From: Chloroflexota bacterium
Lineage (GTDB): Bacteria > Chloroflexota > Anaerolineae > Aggregatilineales > Phototrophicaceae
Direction: 5' to 3'
DNA: 50,275 bases
Assembly: GCA_011523735.1 (NCBI GenBank)
Contig: WTGB01000168.1
Location: 1-50,275, forward strand
Both the position numbers and the translations under genes were made by a program. The notes below the pieces were generated by a model. The model was given only the letters and a program-made list of their open reading frames with translations. It was not told the DNA's origin and did not search any database. Positions 40,618 to 50,275 of the stretch are shown one piece after another; the stretch's first letter is position 1, and the number at the start of each line of letters is the position of its first letter.

Positions 40618-42464
40618 ACGGGGTCAAGCGGGAATCAATTCTAAAGTTGTGTCTGATAGCTCTGGCAATGCTGCCGGTGTTTTTATTCGCCTACCTGGGC
40701 CACTTCAGCCGGATGATTGCTGATGACTATTGTCATTTTAGGTTGGGCGAAGAACTCGGTCCTTTGGGAATTGTGGTTTACACGCGTGATTCTTGGAATG
40801 GCAGCTATTCGAATTACCTTGTTCATGGTTTGCTGGCCCCGATTGGAGAGACTGCTCCGTCCTTTATGCCGGCAACGATTATCTGCCTGTGGCTAGTTGG
40901 ATTAGCCTGGCTGGTGCTCCTTGCGTTCAGGGCGCTGGGCTTGACCGAGCATCGATGGTCAATGTCGATCGCCTTTGCCGCGCTGCTTATCGCCGCCGCT
41001 ATCAACGGTTTTCATTCTCCACAGTCGTTTTTCTGGCTTCCGGCAAGTGTTGCTTACGTCCTGCCGCCGGTAATTCAAGTCTTGTCCCTCGCACTTGTTT
41101 TACATCTGACAAACAGACAAGCGGCGCGACAGCAGATATTTCTGGTGACCTGCTTCTGGGTGTTGGTATGTTTCATTAGTGCTGGGTTTGCACCTATGTA
41201 TGTGGTTTTCCAGGGCATGTTATTCACAGGTTTATTGCTTGTCGCATTGCTGTTTGTCGATGAGACTGTTCGTCGACCAGCCATCGTCCTCATCGGCATG
41301 GGCTTGATTGCGACTGCGGGGAGCGCTCTTGTGCAGATCACTGCGCCGGGCTTTGCCGCTCGCCTGGATGGCGATCATTTTGCCTTCTCGGGCTCGCCAA
41401 TTCGATATCTGCCGGATCTGCTTGTAAGATCCATTGAAGCAACTTTGCAGTATATAGGCCATCAAGAGACTTTTGCTGGTTTTATGCTTGCCTTAGCCTT
41501 AGCGCTATATGCAACTCTAAGCCTGCATCGACCGCGGATTTCTATGGAAGCTGCCAGGCGGGGCGCCTTAGTGGCGCCAGCGCTCTGGATAGGCTTGATA
41601 ACGCAGTTGCTTTTCGCCCCGGTCTTGTGGCTGCACACCAGTGATTCCCCGCATATGCTGGACCGCTTTAGTTTCGCCTATTTCATCGTCATCTGTATCA
41701 ATGCCATACAGATCATCGCCTTTGTTTTTCTGCTGGTATTCCGGCGGAAAACCGAAGAGTTCTTGCACAAACATAAGAAATGGCATGTGTACATTACTGC
41801 GATTCTGCTCGCCACGCTGGCGTTTTTCTTCTTGACGCAGTTACGCAGCGTTCACTTCCGAGCCGCTGCCTTTCTGTTCGCCAGCGCGTTTGTCCTGCTT
41901 TGCGTCGCTTGGTCGCAATTGAAATCCTCTGTAACAAACATGCCATCAATGAGATTCCTTTGGCTGCCGCTCTTCGTTTCCGGACTAACATTGATTTGTT
42001 ATGGCGGCTTGATAGTGCTCTCACTGTTCGCGCAAGGATTTGTCGTTGGGCGTGTCTTTGCCCCCGTTTCATTCATACATGTCCTGTCTGGCGCATTTTG
42101 GGGCGGGGTTCTGGGCTGTTTAATCCGGAACAGCGCTATATTCAGGCAGAATAATGGCGCGTGGATTCCGGCCTGCAAGGTTGCTTGTCTAATTGTCCTG
42201 TTTGCCATCGGTATCGGAATCGTGCTTGGACAGCTTCGCATGCTTCCCCGACTTGCGACCTTCGCGCGGGAGTGGGATGATCGCCATGCCGAGATAATTC
42301 GTCAGCGGGATAGCGGAAGCAGCATTATTGTTGTGCCGGAGCTGAGCTACGATTTCGGCTATGATTTGCTGCGCTGGCATATATTTGACACTCAAAAAGG
42401 CTCGCGTTGCTCAGCCGCGTACTATGGAGTAGAGTCAATTGTTCGGACGGAAGATGGTACTTAA
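40614..42464 (+). CDS. DUF6056 family polytopic membrane protein, first paralogue
   Basis: A 616-residue protein with about 12-13 hydrophobic helices. After the first helix it carries MIADDYCHFR (Asp37-Asp38), the position where GT-C glycosyltransferases have their acidic catalytic pair. The C-terminal soluble part has the family pattern FAREWDDRHAEIIRQRDSGS and ends in YYGVESI. I assign DUF6056. Glycosyl transfer from a lipid-linked sugar is inference from topology and the Asp pair. Its ATG overlaps the PBP-like stop (ATGA), so the two are translationally coupled. Confidence 0.85.
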   Translation: MNGVKRESILKLCLIALAMLPVFLFAYLGHFSRMIADDYCHFRLGEELGPLGIVVYTRDSWNGSYSNYLVHGLLAPIGETAPSFMPATIICLWLVGLAWLVLLAFRALGLTEHRWSMSIAFAALLIAAAINGFHSPQSFFWLPASVAYVLPPVIQVLSLALVLHLTNRQAARQQIFLVTCFWVLVCFISAGFAPMYVVFQGMLFTGLLLVALLFVDETVRRPAIVLIGMGLIATAGSALVQITAPGFAARLDGDHFAFSGSPIRYLPDLLVRSIEATLQYIGHQETFAGFMLALALALYATLSLHRPRISMEAARRGALVAPALWIGLITQLLFAPVLWLHTSDSPHMLDRFSFAYFIVICINAIQIIAFVFLLVFRRKTEEFLHKHKKWHVYITAILLATLAFFFLTQLRSVHFRAAAFLFASAFVLLCVAWSQLKSSVTNMPSMRFLWLPLFVSGLTLICYGGLIVLSLFAQGFVVGRVFAPVSFIHVLSGAFWGGVLGCLIRNSAIFRQNNGAWIPACKVACLIVLFAIGIGIVLGQLRMLPRLATFAREWDDRHAEIIRQRDSGSSIIVVPELSYDFGYDLLRWHIFDTQKGSRCSAAYYGVESIVRTEDGT

Positions 42465-42509
42465 GCGGGAGCGAAGCGATTGTCTCCATTGCCTGATTGA
42501 AGCTGAACT

Positions 42510-44321
42510 GTGTCGCAAAAACGGCTGATTCTGAAATCATCTCTGCTCTTGGTCTCATGCCTGCCGCTGCTGCTTTTTGCCTACCTGGGATTGCACACCC
42601 GCATGATCCACGACGACTTTGGCGTTGCGGCGGTGGGCTTGGAATACGGCGCTTGGGATGGGTTAGTCCGCTACTATAATCGCTGGACCAGCGCTTATTC
42701 AAGCATCCTTCTCCGGCTTAGCCTGGCTGAATATGCTGTGCTGTTGCCGCCGCTGGTCACTGCGGTCACAATAGCGCTTGGGCTCCTCGGGTTGTATTGG
42801 CTGTTTTGTCAGTTCTTCGCCCATTTTCGGTTGGATGGTCCCGGCCGGATATTTGCGGCCGGAGCGTCCGCTCTGGTTCTTGCAGCCGCCATCAATGCCT
42901 TTTATACGCCGGAATCCTTTTATTGGTATTCCGCGAGCATACAATATACTGTGCCGCTTGTTTGCCTTGTTGGATGTCTGGCGCTTGCCGCCTGGACGGT
43001 AAACGGGGCGAACAGCAGACGGCGTTTGACTTGGGGGACGGTCGCCTGCGCGTTGATCAGCTTTCTCACAGCCGGCGCGTCTGAAATGTTCCTGGTATTT
43101 CAGGCGACCTTTCTGACGCTGCTAACGGGGCTGGCGATCGCAGTCGTCGATCGGCGAATGCGCCGCGCTTTGACTATCGTAGCCGGGGCGATGCTGATCG
43201 CGACAGCGGTCGGATTGATAGTCCAGCTTAGCTCGCCGGGCATTTGGAATCGCATGGTAGCGGACGCCGCCAACTATCGACCGCCAATTCGTTCCATTTC
43301 GCAGTTGGCGCTCCGTACGATACAAATTACGTTTGAGAGCATCGGCCGGCAGGAGGTCATCGCCGGTTTCGCCCTTCTGTTTGGGCTTGGCATCTTTCTG
43401 GGCTTGCGGGCCAAACCGCCACAGAAGTCGCCGGCGCGACAGGCTGATGGCTTTACGTGCGCTGCCCTGCTTGGTCTGCTTCTTCAAATCGCGTTTCTGC
43501 CGATTTTGTGGGCGCAGCAAAGCGATGATCCGCAGTTTTTTGGGCGCTATAGCTCCAATTTCATGCTGGTCATCTGTCTGAATATAGCATTGCTTTTCAT
43601 TTTTCTGCTGGCTCTTTGGCAGCGGCGACGTATGCGGCTAGCGTTGAGAGATCGAGAGCATGGGCTGACCACCGTCTCCGGCTCGTTTCTGTCCGCCTTT
43701 GTGTTGCTGGTCACGATAACGCAAGTCCGCAGTATAGACGCGCGCACCTCGACTTACCTGTTTGCGACGGCGCTCGGTATGCTGATGTCGCTGGCTATAC
43801 TTTGGAGGGCAGGGCATTCAGATGGCGGGATCGCGAGGCTGGGGCAGGCGGCGCTTGGTATTCTGCTCATCGCCTGGGCTGCCATTGTGGCGCTTATATG
43901 CGTGACCTTCATCGGCCACGGTTTCACCTCACATCGAATGATGGCGGGTCCGGCATTTCTGCAGGTCGCCGCGGGTCTGCTTTGGGGCTTCTATCTGGGG
44001 AAGCTGGTCAAGTCATCTGGATTCGCTTATGCGCACCGGCGAGCTTGGGAGCGGCTGCTTGCGGCGGGCGGCTTGATATTGGCATTTGTTATCGGCGGCG
44101 GCATTTTCCTTGGCCAGGCGCGACTGGTCCCCGACCTGCAAACCTATGCCAGAGAATGGGATGCTCGCCATGAAGCCATTCTCGCGCAGCGTGACAGCGG
44201 CCAGACGCATATTGAGGTGGCGCCGCTCTCGTTTGATCTGGCGGATTACATCGGCATGGGTACGCTTCGCTCCGCCGAGCAATTCTATGGCGTGGAATCT
44301 ATAGAGATAGTCGGCGCCTAA
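42510..44321 (+). CDS. DUF6056 family polytopic membrane protein, second paralogue
   Basis: A 603-residue paralogue of the preceding gene with the same layout: KSSLLLVSCLPLLLFAYLGL as first helix, MIHDDFGVAA with Asp35-Asp36, about 12 helices, then YAREWDARHEAILAQRDSGQ and a terminal EQFYGVESIEIVG. The two have diverged strongly between these blocks, which points to an old duplication with different substrates. The start is GTG 42510, 45 nt after the first paralogue, with only a weak Shine-Dalgarno. It is the last gene of the PBP-like operon. Confidence 0.85.
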   Translation: MSQKRLILKSSLLLVSCLPLLLFAYLGLHTRMIHDDFGVAAVGLEYGAWDGLVRYYNRWTSAYSSILLRLSLAEYAVLLPPLVTAVTIALGLLGLYWLFCQFFAHFRLDGPGRIFAAGASALVLAAAINAFYTPESFYWYSASIQYTVPLVCLVGCLALAAWTVNGANSRRRLTWGTVACALISFLTAGASEMFLVFQATFLTLLTGLAIAVVDRRMRRALTIVAGAMLIATAVGLIVQLSSPGIWNRMVADAANYRPPIRSISQLALRTIQITFESIGRQEVIAGFALLFGLGIFLGLRAKPPQKSPARQADGFTCAALLGLLLQIAFLPILWAQQSDDPQFFGRYSSNFMLVICLNIALLFIFLLALWQRRRMRLALRDREHGLTTVSGSFLSAFVLLVTITQVRSIDARTSTYLFATALGMLMSLAILWRAGHSDGGIARLGQAALGILLIAWAAIVALICVTFIGHGFTSHRMMAGPAFLQVAAGLLWGFYLGKLVKSSGFAYAHRRAWERLLAAGGLILAFVIGGGIFLGQARLVPDLQTYAREWDARHEAILAQRDSGQTHIEVAPLSFDLADYIGMGTLRSAEQFYGVESIEIVGA

Positions 44322-44458
44322 GCTAGCGTAGCCTTTGAAGCAGTTTGCCTTGTCCTCGCTCCGCCGATTGTGGCTTAAGCCGATGACCTGCCTGGCGACC
44401 CCAAACATAAGAAGATCATAAAATTTCTGGCAATCACGCTTCAACTCTGCCAAGTCTA

Positions 44459-44487
44459 TTGACTAGCATGGCGCATTATGCTATTTT
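44459..44487 (+). promoter_or_regulatory. Promoter of groES-groEL
   Basis: TTGACT (44459-44464), a 17-base spacer, then TATTTT (44482-44487). The start near 44494 lies just before the CIRCE operator. Confidence 0.65.
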
Positions 44488-44500
44488 ACCGCTGAAACTT

Positions 44501-44525
44501 TGGCACTCTCGTTTAATGAGTGCCA
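44501..44525 (+). promoter_or_regulatory. CIRCE operator (HrcA-binding site)
   Basis: TGGCACTC, nine bases, GAGTGCCA: a perfect eight-pair inverted repeat. The consensus is TTAGCACTC-N9-GAGTGCTAA; here the A-T pair next to the core is G-C on both arms, so symmetry is kept. It covers about +7 to +31 of the transcript, the classical place for HrcA repression. hrcA is not in the window. Confidence 0.93.
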
Positions 44526-44587
44526 GGTTTTGCGGGACAACCCGCGTTTGCAGTTCACGAGTATCGATAGTTCAAGGGGAGAAGAAA

Positions 44588-44890
44588 ATGGCTGTATCGA
44601 TCCGCCCGCTTGGTGACCGCGTTCTGGTCGAGCCCGTGGAATCCGAAGAGACCTTTGGCGGTGGCGCTTTCGTATTGCCGGAGACGGCAAAGGAAAAGCC
44701 GCAACAAGGTGTGATACGCGCCGCCGGTCCCGGCAAGTACGACGAAGAAGGCGAAAAGCGCATCCCTATGGATGTGCAGGAAGGCGACCGGGTGCTCTTC
44801 GCCAAGTATGCCGGCACCGAAGTCAAGCTTGACGGCGTGAAAATGCTGATCATGAAAGAATCCGACATCCTCGGCATCGTACAAGTCTAA
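44588..44890 (+). CDS. groES: Co-chaperonin GroES
   Basis: GroES caps the GroEL folding chamber. The 100-residue protein is the normal length: [17 protein letters not shown] at the start, the mobile loop around [18 protein letters not shown], and the conserved end [20 protein letters not shown] followed by [13 protein letters not shown] 44588 is chosen because GGGGAG lies just upstream and it gives the usual MAVSIRPL start; the longer open frame runs back through the promoter. Regulated by the CIRCE site upstream. Confidence 0.97.
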   Translation: MAVSIRPLGDRVLVEPVESEETFGGGAFVLPETAKEKPQQGVIRAAGPGKYDEEGEKRIPMDVQEGDRVLFAKYAGTEVKLDGVKMLIMKESDILGIVQV

Positions 44891-44931
44891 TTGGGCTTGG
44901 CGAACGAGGACAGGTATCGAAGCTAGTTTAG

Positions 44932-46611
<1,680 letters not shown>

Positions 46612-46644
46612 GCCGGCTCTCCGCCAGATAATGCAAGCATTCCG

Positions 46645-46674
46645 GAGGACTGTCGCAGGACAGTCCTCTTTTTT
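46645..46674 (+). terminator. Rho-independent terminator of groES-groEL
   Basis: GAGGACTGTC (46645-46654), loop GCAG, GACAGTCCTC (46659-46668): a perfect ten-pair stem followed by TTTTTT. It is the strongest intrinsic terminator in the window. Confidence 0.95.
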
Positions 46675-46836
46675 GTTGTGATTATGTTCTATGCTATGGT
46701 GTAATGAGTCAGTGCAAGAAAATCCTAAAACCTGGAGAATGAGTTAGTTTGCTTTCCTCCGCTGATAAAGGCGGCGATCCTCGCCTCATATTATCTTGCT
46801 AGCTCCTAGTGCAATCCCTAACTGGCGACAATGAAT

Positions 46837-47757
46837 CTACCATGCCAATGCTCGCCGCGGGTTCTCTATCGTGATTGTATCCAATGTTTCATCATCGATT
46901 CCCTCAGTCCGCAGCATGTCAAAGAATGTCGTAAATACATAGTCGTAGCCCACTCCTCCAAAGGCGCGCAGGTCGCTGCGATGACAGCGATCGCTGGAGA
47001 GGAGCAATTTGTCCTTCCAGCCAAGGCGCGCTAGCTCGACTAAGGCGCTGGCTCGTCGAGAATCGGGATTCATGTGCTCGCGACCGACTGTGTCAAACTG
47101 CACATAAGCTCCCGCTTCAAGAATCGCCAGATGGTAAGATTGGTCGAGATAAGTGTCACAGTGACCGATGATCACCCGGCTTAAGTCCGCCCCCTCGTCT
47201 TTGAGGATCTCCAACTGCGCCAGACCTACCGGATACATTGAGGCATGTGTCGTGATTGGCGCGCCGGTTGCCTTTTGAGCGCGCGCAGCCGCACGCAATA
47301 CTCTTTCTTCCTGTGCGGTCGCATAGTCCAAGTTGATGCCGATCTCGCCGATGATGCCAGCGCGGATACCTGTTCCCTCCACGCCAACTGTGAGGTCTCT
47401 GATCATCATATCGGCCAGTCGGTTCGTAGGAAGTCTATCGATTTCAGGCGGATAGAAAGGCTGACGATACCAACCGGTTCCCATGACGATATGGAGTTTC
47501 GTTTTCTCGGAGACCCGACAAAGCGCTTGGGGATCACGCCCCAGATCAGGCGTTGTGACCTCGACGAGAGCGTTCCCGCCAGCGTTGCGAAGAGCCGCGA
47601 GCTCTTCAACCGCCAGCGCCTCATCATTCAGCAGCTCGTTCAAACGTCCGCTTACACGGTAGATGTCACAGAAAACATGCTCATGCATAAGCGTTCTGCC
47701 GAGAGTTGACGGCTCAATCTCGCCCAAAACGGTATGGATGCGCTCATTTTCAGACAA
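46837..47757 (-). CDS. Phosphotriesterase-family metal-dependent hydrolase
   Basis: A 306-residue amidohydrolase-superfamily enzyme. The start HTVLGEIEPSTLGRTLMHEH is the family signature with the first two metal ligands (HxH). IIGEIGINLDY suggests that Glu, not carbamylated Lys, bridges the two metals, as in Php-type homologues. VIIGHCDTYLDQSYH and SSDRCHRSDLRAFGG supply the other ligands. It is more likely a lactonase or unknown hydrolase than a true phosphotriesterase. The start is TTG 47757, seven bases after the DUF3830 stop; no ATG fits the family start. Confidence 0.88.
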   Translation of the reverse strand: MSENERIHTVLGEIEPSTLGRTLMHEHVFCDIYRVSGRLNELLNDEALAVEELAALRNAGGNALVEVTTPDLGRDPQALCRVSEKTKLHIVMGTGWYRQPFYPPEIDRLPTNRLADMMIRDLTVGVEGTGIRAGIIGEIGINLDYATAQEERVLRAAARAQKATGAPITTHASMYPVGLAQLEILKDEGADLSRVIIGHCDTYLDQSYHLAILEAGAYVQFDTVGREHMNPDSRRASALVELARLGWKDKLLLSSDRCHRSDLRAFGGVGYDYVFTTFFDMLRTEGIDDETLDTITIENPRRALAW

Positions 47758-47764
47758 GATCGAG

Positions 47765-48199
47765 TCAAGCCTCGGCCAGGCTAAAGGAGATAATCTCCGC
47801 CCCTTCCATCAGCACTCGCCGGCAGCAAAGGGCCAGCGCCTCAAGATCGTCGTCTATTTGGGCGAAAACGTTGACAGGCTGCTTCATGTCCACCGTCAAG
47901 CCCCGCGAGATGAAAATACCATAGGCAATGTAGATTTCATCGGGAACTAGAACAGGCTCATCCTTGACCAGAAACGAAAGCGCGCCCGCCGGTATGCCGG
48001 CCACGTACTGATTCTCCCGTTCGACAGTCAAGTCTGGGGGCAGCGTGACCAGCGCCTGGCCCGAAACGATACTGTGATAAAATTGATATTCAAATGGAAG
48101 GCGTGACTTAATCGTCGCGCAGGTCTTTGGCGCTTCCGCTTCAAGCAGACGAGCATAAAACACCCCGCCACCGGAAAACTCCAATTTCATCGTAGACAT
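47765..48199 (-). CDS. DUF3830 family protein (cyclophilin-like fold)
   Basis: A 144-residue DUF3830 protein. Visible family features are LEAEAPKTCATIKSRLPFEY, HSIVSGQALVTLPPD and EIYIAYGIFISRG. The fold is related to cyclophilins but no activity is established; these genes usually sit in catabolic or transporter clusters, as here beside a phosphotriesterase-like hydrolase. ATG 48199 has AAAGGAG ten bases upstream, and that site is buried in a perfect inverted repeat. ATG 48190 is an alternative start. Confidence 0.85.
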   Translation of the reverse strand: MSTMKLEFSGGGVFYARLLEAEAPKTCATIKSRLPFEYQFYHSIVSGQALVTLPPDLTVERENQYVAGIPAGALSFLVKDEPVLVPDEIYIAYGIFISRGLTVDMKQPVNVFAQIDDDLEALALCCRRVLMEGAEIISFSLAEA

Positions 48200-48200
48200 A

Positions 48201-48219
48201 TTGAAAGAACTCCTTTCAA
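48201..48219 (-). promoter_or_regulatory. Inverted repeat covering the DUF3830 ribosome-binding site
   Basis: TTGAAAG (48201-48207), spacer AACTC, CTTTCAA (48213-48219): a perfect seven-pair palindrome. On the minus strand the Shine-Dalgarno AAAGGAG falls within it, so the RNA hairpin would hide the site; as DNA it could be an operator. Confidence 0.55.
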
Positions 48220-48371
48220 GCGCTTGACTGTTTTCAAAAACTCGCCAGAGAGTACAGCCAGACAGGCTCTGATAGACGAATCAGCGTATACGGGAACCAG
48301 CTTTAGGAGCACGCACATGCTAGAGTCCCAGTGCTACGCTTGAGGCAAATCGGACGTATTATCGCATTCGC

Positions 48372-49373
48372 TCAGATCAATCGCTGTTTCATCCAAGCAG
48401 CGCTGTTGAAGAAGCTCGCCACCGCGCTGCCCGGCGGGACCAAACGGTCACAAGCTTCCGCTAGATCATCCTCTAACTTCATTTCCAAAACAGGCAGCAA
48501 GTGCTCAAGCTGTTCAAGGGTCCGCGGACCGATTAGCGGGGCTGTGATGCCCGGCTGATCTTTCACCCAAAGCGTCGCCAACTGAGCCGGTGAAATGCCT
48601 CGCTCCTTTGCAAGGCTGACAACTTGCTTGCCTATCGCAATCCCTTGCGGAGTGATTCGTTCGGAATAAATCCCGCCACGCAGAGCTCCACGCGAATCCG
48701 CCGGCAACTCAGTCGCGCTGGAATATCGTCCGGCGAGGACGCCCTGCGCCAGCGGCGACCAGGTGATGATCCCAAGCCCATAGGCTTGACACATGGGCAC
48801 GATTTCGTTTTCAATCCGTCGATCCAGCAGATTGTAGGGCGGTTGTTCGCAAACCAGACGCGCGTAACCTTTCAATTCGCTCACCATGATGGCTTCCATG
48901 ATTTTCCACGAGGGGTGCACCGAACTGCCAATGTAGCGCACCTTGCCCTGCTGAATGAGATCTGTCAGCGCGCCAAGGGTTTCGTCAACGGGAATAGACG
49001 GCGATGGTCGATGCAATTGATACAGGTCAATGTAATCGGTCTTGAGCCGCCGCAAGGAATCCTCGCAGGCGCGAATGATATGGAGACGCGATAAATCCTC
49101 ATCGTTAGGTCCTGAACCAACTCTGTAAAACACTTTGGTCGCCAGTATGACCTCATGACGGCGATTGCCCTGAGCCAAAGCGCGTCCAATGATCTCTTCG
49201 CTTTCGCCGTTTGAATACGAATTGCCCGTATCAATGAGATTGATCCCAGCATCGATGGTTCGATGGATGATGCGGCTCGCCTCATCTTCCGGGGTGGGAT
49301 CGGCGAAATTGCCGGTACCCAAACCGAGTGGGGCAACTTTGACGCCGCTGCGACCTAAACTGCGATACTCCAT
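48372..49373 (-). CDS. Aldo/keto reductase
   Basis: An NADPH-dependent oxidoreductase with a TIM-barrel fold. The 333-residue protein shows [20 protein letters not shown] at the start, [19 protein letters not shown] with the Asp and Tyr of the catalytic tetrad, ATKVF with the Lys, and [10 protein letters not shown] with the His. The cofactor-binding end is also present ([20 protein letters not shown]). It resembles the YajO/Gfo-like AKR subgroup; the carbonyl substrate is unknown. Shine-Dalgarno AAGGAG lies eight bases before ATG. Confidence 0.93.
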   Translation of the reverse strand: MEYRSLGRSGVKVAPLGLGTGNFADPTPEDEASRIIHRTIDAGINLIDTGNSYSNGESEEIIGRALAQGNRRHEVILATKVFYRVGSGPNDEDLSRLHIIRACEDSLRRLKTDYIDLYQLHRPSPSIPVDETLGALTDLIQQGKVRYIGSSVHPSWKIMEAIMVSELKGYARLVCEQPPYNLLDRRIENEIVPMCQAYGLGIITWSPLAQGVLAGRYSSATELPADSRGALRGGIYSERITPQGIAIGKQVVSLAKERGISPAQLATLWVKDQPGITAPLIGPRTLEQLEHLLPVLEMKLEDDLAEACDRLVPPGSAVASFFNSAAWMKQRLI

Positions 49374-49502
49374 ATCTGCTTCTCCTTAGGGGAACAAGCG
49401 TTAAACCAGCGACTTCGTCTTTAGTTGCAATGTGTTAAACGCGATCAAAACACAGACAACACATTCAGCAGAACTGACTAGGTCAGCAGGTTTCGGAAGT
49501 AA

Positions 49503-49554
49503 AGGCTTAGGCGGATGACCGTTGAAGCACTCACAACGTTCTTAGCCTAAGCCT
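49503..49554 (-). other. Long hairpin between the M29 gene and the aldo/keto reductase gene
   Basis: AGGCTTAGGC (49503-49512) and GCCTAAGCCT (49545-49554) form a perfect ten-pair stem. Inside, CGTTG (49520-49524) and CAACG (49534-49538) form a smaller stem. It lies 53 nt beyond the M29 stop. Only a weak T run follows on the minus strand, so it is a poor terminator; it may be an operator or 3' end structure. The rest of this 233-nt gap shows nothing clear. Confidence 0.55.
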
Positions 49555-49606
49555 GTCTCTGTGGACAATCTAATAGAGTATTGACCAGCCGGCTACTGGA
49601 CGATCG

Positions 49607-50275
49607 TTATAGGTGGTGGAAGCCGTAGCCATCTTCCAGCCTGTTGGCGGTGCTCATGAGCTTGCCATCGAGATAGATGTCCGGGTTCGCCATCATGATA
49701 TCCGCGTGGTAGGGACTATATCCCACGGTGCCGCCAAACTTGGGATCTTGATAGCCGAAGCCGAAGTCAACCGACGCCAGTACCCGCTCATCTTCCATCA
49801 AGTGGCCCGAGATACCCGCCTTGGGGTTCAGCCCGATGCTGAAATGGCAGATCTTGTAAATGACATCGTCGTTGCGTGTCGCCAGCCAAGTCCGCATCGC
49901 ATCGCCTTCGCCATCGCCGACAACCTCGGTAATTACGCCGTCGACGACGATGAGTGAATAATTGTTGTGAACCAGGCCGCTGACGTTATCGCTGGCATCG
50001 ACCACTATCGTGCCGTTGATGCTCTCTTCGAGCGGCGCGATCGAAACCTGCGCGCCCGGGTAAAAGTCGACCTCGCCGTCGTAAGTCAGCGCGCCGTCGC
50101 TCACCAGGCTCGGGCGCCCGCCCATCTTGAAGGTGATGTCGGTACCATAAGGCGAAGTCACGCGGCATTCATCGGTCTCTTCCCAAAGTTTGGCGATTAT
50201 GTCAGCGTTCTCGAACATCTTGTCGAGATCAACGTTGACCAGCGCGGCGATGCAATAGTCCTCGATGCCTTCCAC
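49607..50275 (-). CDS. M29-type aminopeptidase-like metalloprotein, N-terminal part outside the window
   Basis: The C-terminal 222 residues of a gene that is open to the window edge, so its start is not seen. The region CRVTSPYGTDITFKMGGRPS, then PGAQVSIAPLEESINGTIVVD, and the ending with DFGFGYQDPKFGG, SPYHADIMMANPDIYLDGK matches the C-terminal half of the M29 (aminopeptidase T/AmpS) family, which also includes the ring-cleaving NicX-type dioxygenases. Glu and His residues for metals are present. Which of these activities applies cannot be told here. Confidence 0.78.
   Translation of the reverse strand: MEGIEDYCIAALVNVDLDKMFENADIIAKLWEETDECRVTSPYGTDITFKMGGRPSLVSDGALTYDGEVDFYPGAQVSIAPLEESINGTIVVDASDNVSGLVHNNYSLIVVDGVITEVVGDGEGDAMRTWLATRNDDVIYKICHFSIGLNPKAGISGHLMEDERVLASVDFGFGYQDPKFGGTVGYSPYHADIMMANPDIYLDGKLMSTANRLEDGYGFHHL

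Noticed and set aside
49503..49554. Strong intrinsic terminator for the M29 gene
   Set aside because: The ten-pair stem is perfect but its loop is 32 nt and there is no real T tract, so it is recorded only as a hairpin.

Overview
The window reads as one contiguous piece of a GC-rich bacterial chromosome. It is most likely from the Chloroflexota (Anaerolineae-like). This is inferred from the family mix: an A2-type caa3 oxidase operon with two subunit-III-like proteins, a bacterial Elp3, twin DUF6056 membrane proteins, a DUF6391 protein, a class-A PBP-like protein with C-terminal Ig-like domains, and short palindromic repeats between genes. There is no 16S gene, so the phylum is inference. I see no insertion sequence, prophage, plasmid gene or CRISPR array.

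Layout. 1-2653: end of a tRNA-Trp, then secE, nusG, rplK and rplA, with an attenuator-like hairpin before rplK and a candidate L1-binding leader before rplA. The usual rplJ-rplL-rpoBC do not follow. 2686-5946: a palindromic repeat, msrA, rsmA, a UPF0316 membrane protein, an OsmC protein and a Uma2 nuclease. 6035-12011 (minus): coxB (fused to cytochrome c), coxA, a subunit-III-like protein, an unknown membrane protein, coxC and a subunit IV protein, behind a good sigma70-type promoter. 12289-19495: a small membrane protein, a MecA-like PBP lipoprotein, a methyltransferase, mutS2, and a ChbG-like deacetylase overlapping a dual-specificity phosphatase. 19608-22667: DUF6391, holA, then two tandem Mrr-like proteins of which the first has lost its catalytic residues. 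22672-29097: cobU, cobS, DUF1697, KDPG aldolase, a bactofilin-like membrane protein, a sugar-dehydrogenase-like beta-propeller and a dimethylargininase. 29207-36553: Elp3, a TSP3-repeat protein, a nitrilase, an M20 amidohydrolase, a VOC protein and a truncated GH13 enzyme.

36729-44321 is the most unusual part. A membrane helix-hairpin-helix protein is followed by a 976-residue class-A PBP homologue whose three transpeptidase motifs have all been replaced. It is translationally coupled (ATGA overlap) to a DUF6056 membrane protein, followed by a second DUF6056 paralogue. This looks like a cell-surface glycan or envelope module built around a pseudoenzyme. 44459-46674 is groES-groEL with a promoter, a perfect CIRCE operator and a strong terminator. 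46837-50275 (minus) is a catabolic-looking set: M29-type peptidase (cut by the window end), aldo/keto reductase, DUF3830 and a phosphotriesterase-family hydrolase.

Two themes recur. Copies of a 26-27 nt palindrome (core GGGCGAC/GTCGCCC) lie only between genes. Several promoters are extended -10 boxes of the form TGCTAtamT, two of them placed so that transcription would begin at the start codon (leaderless mRNA).
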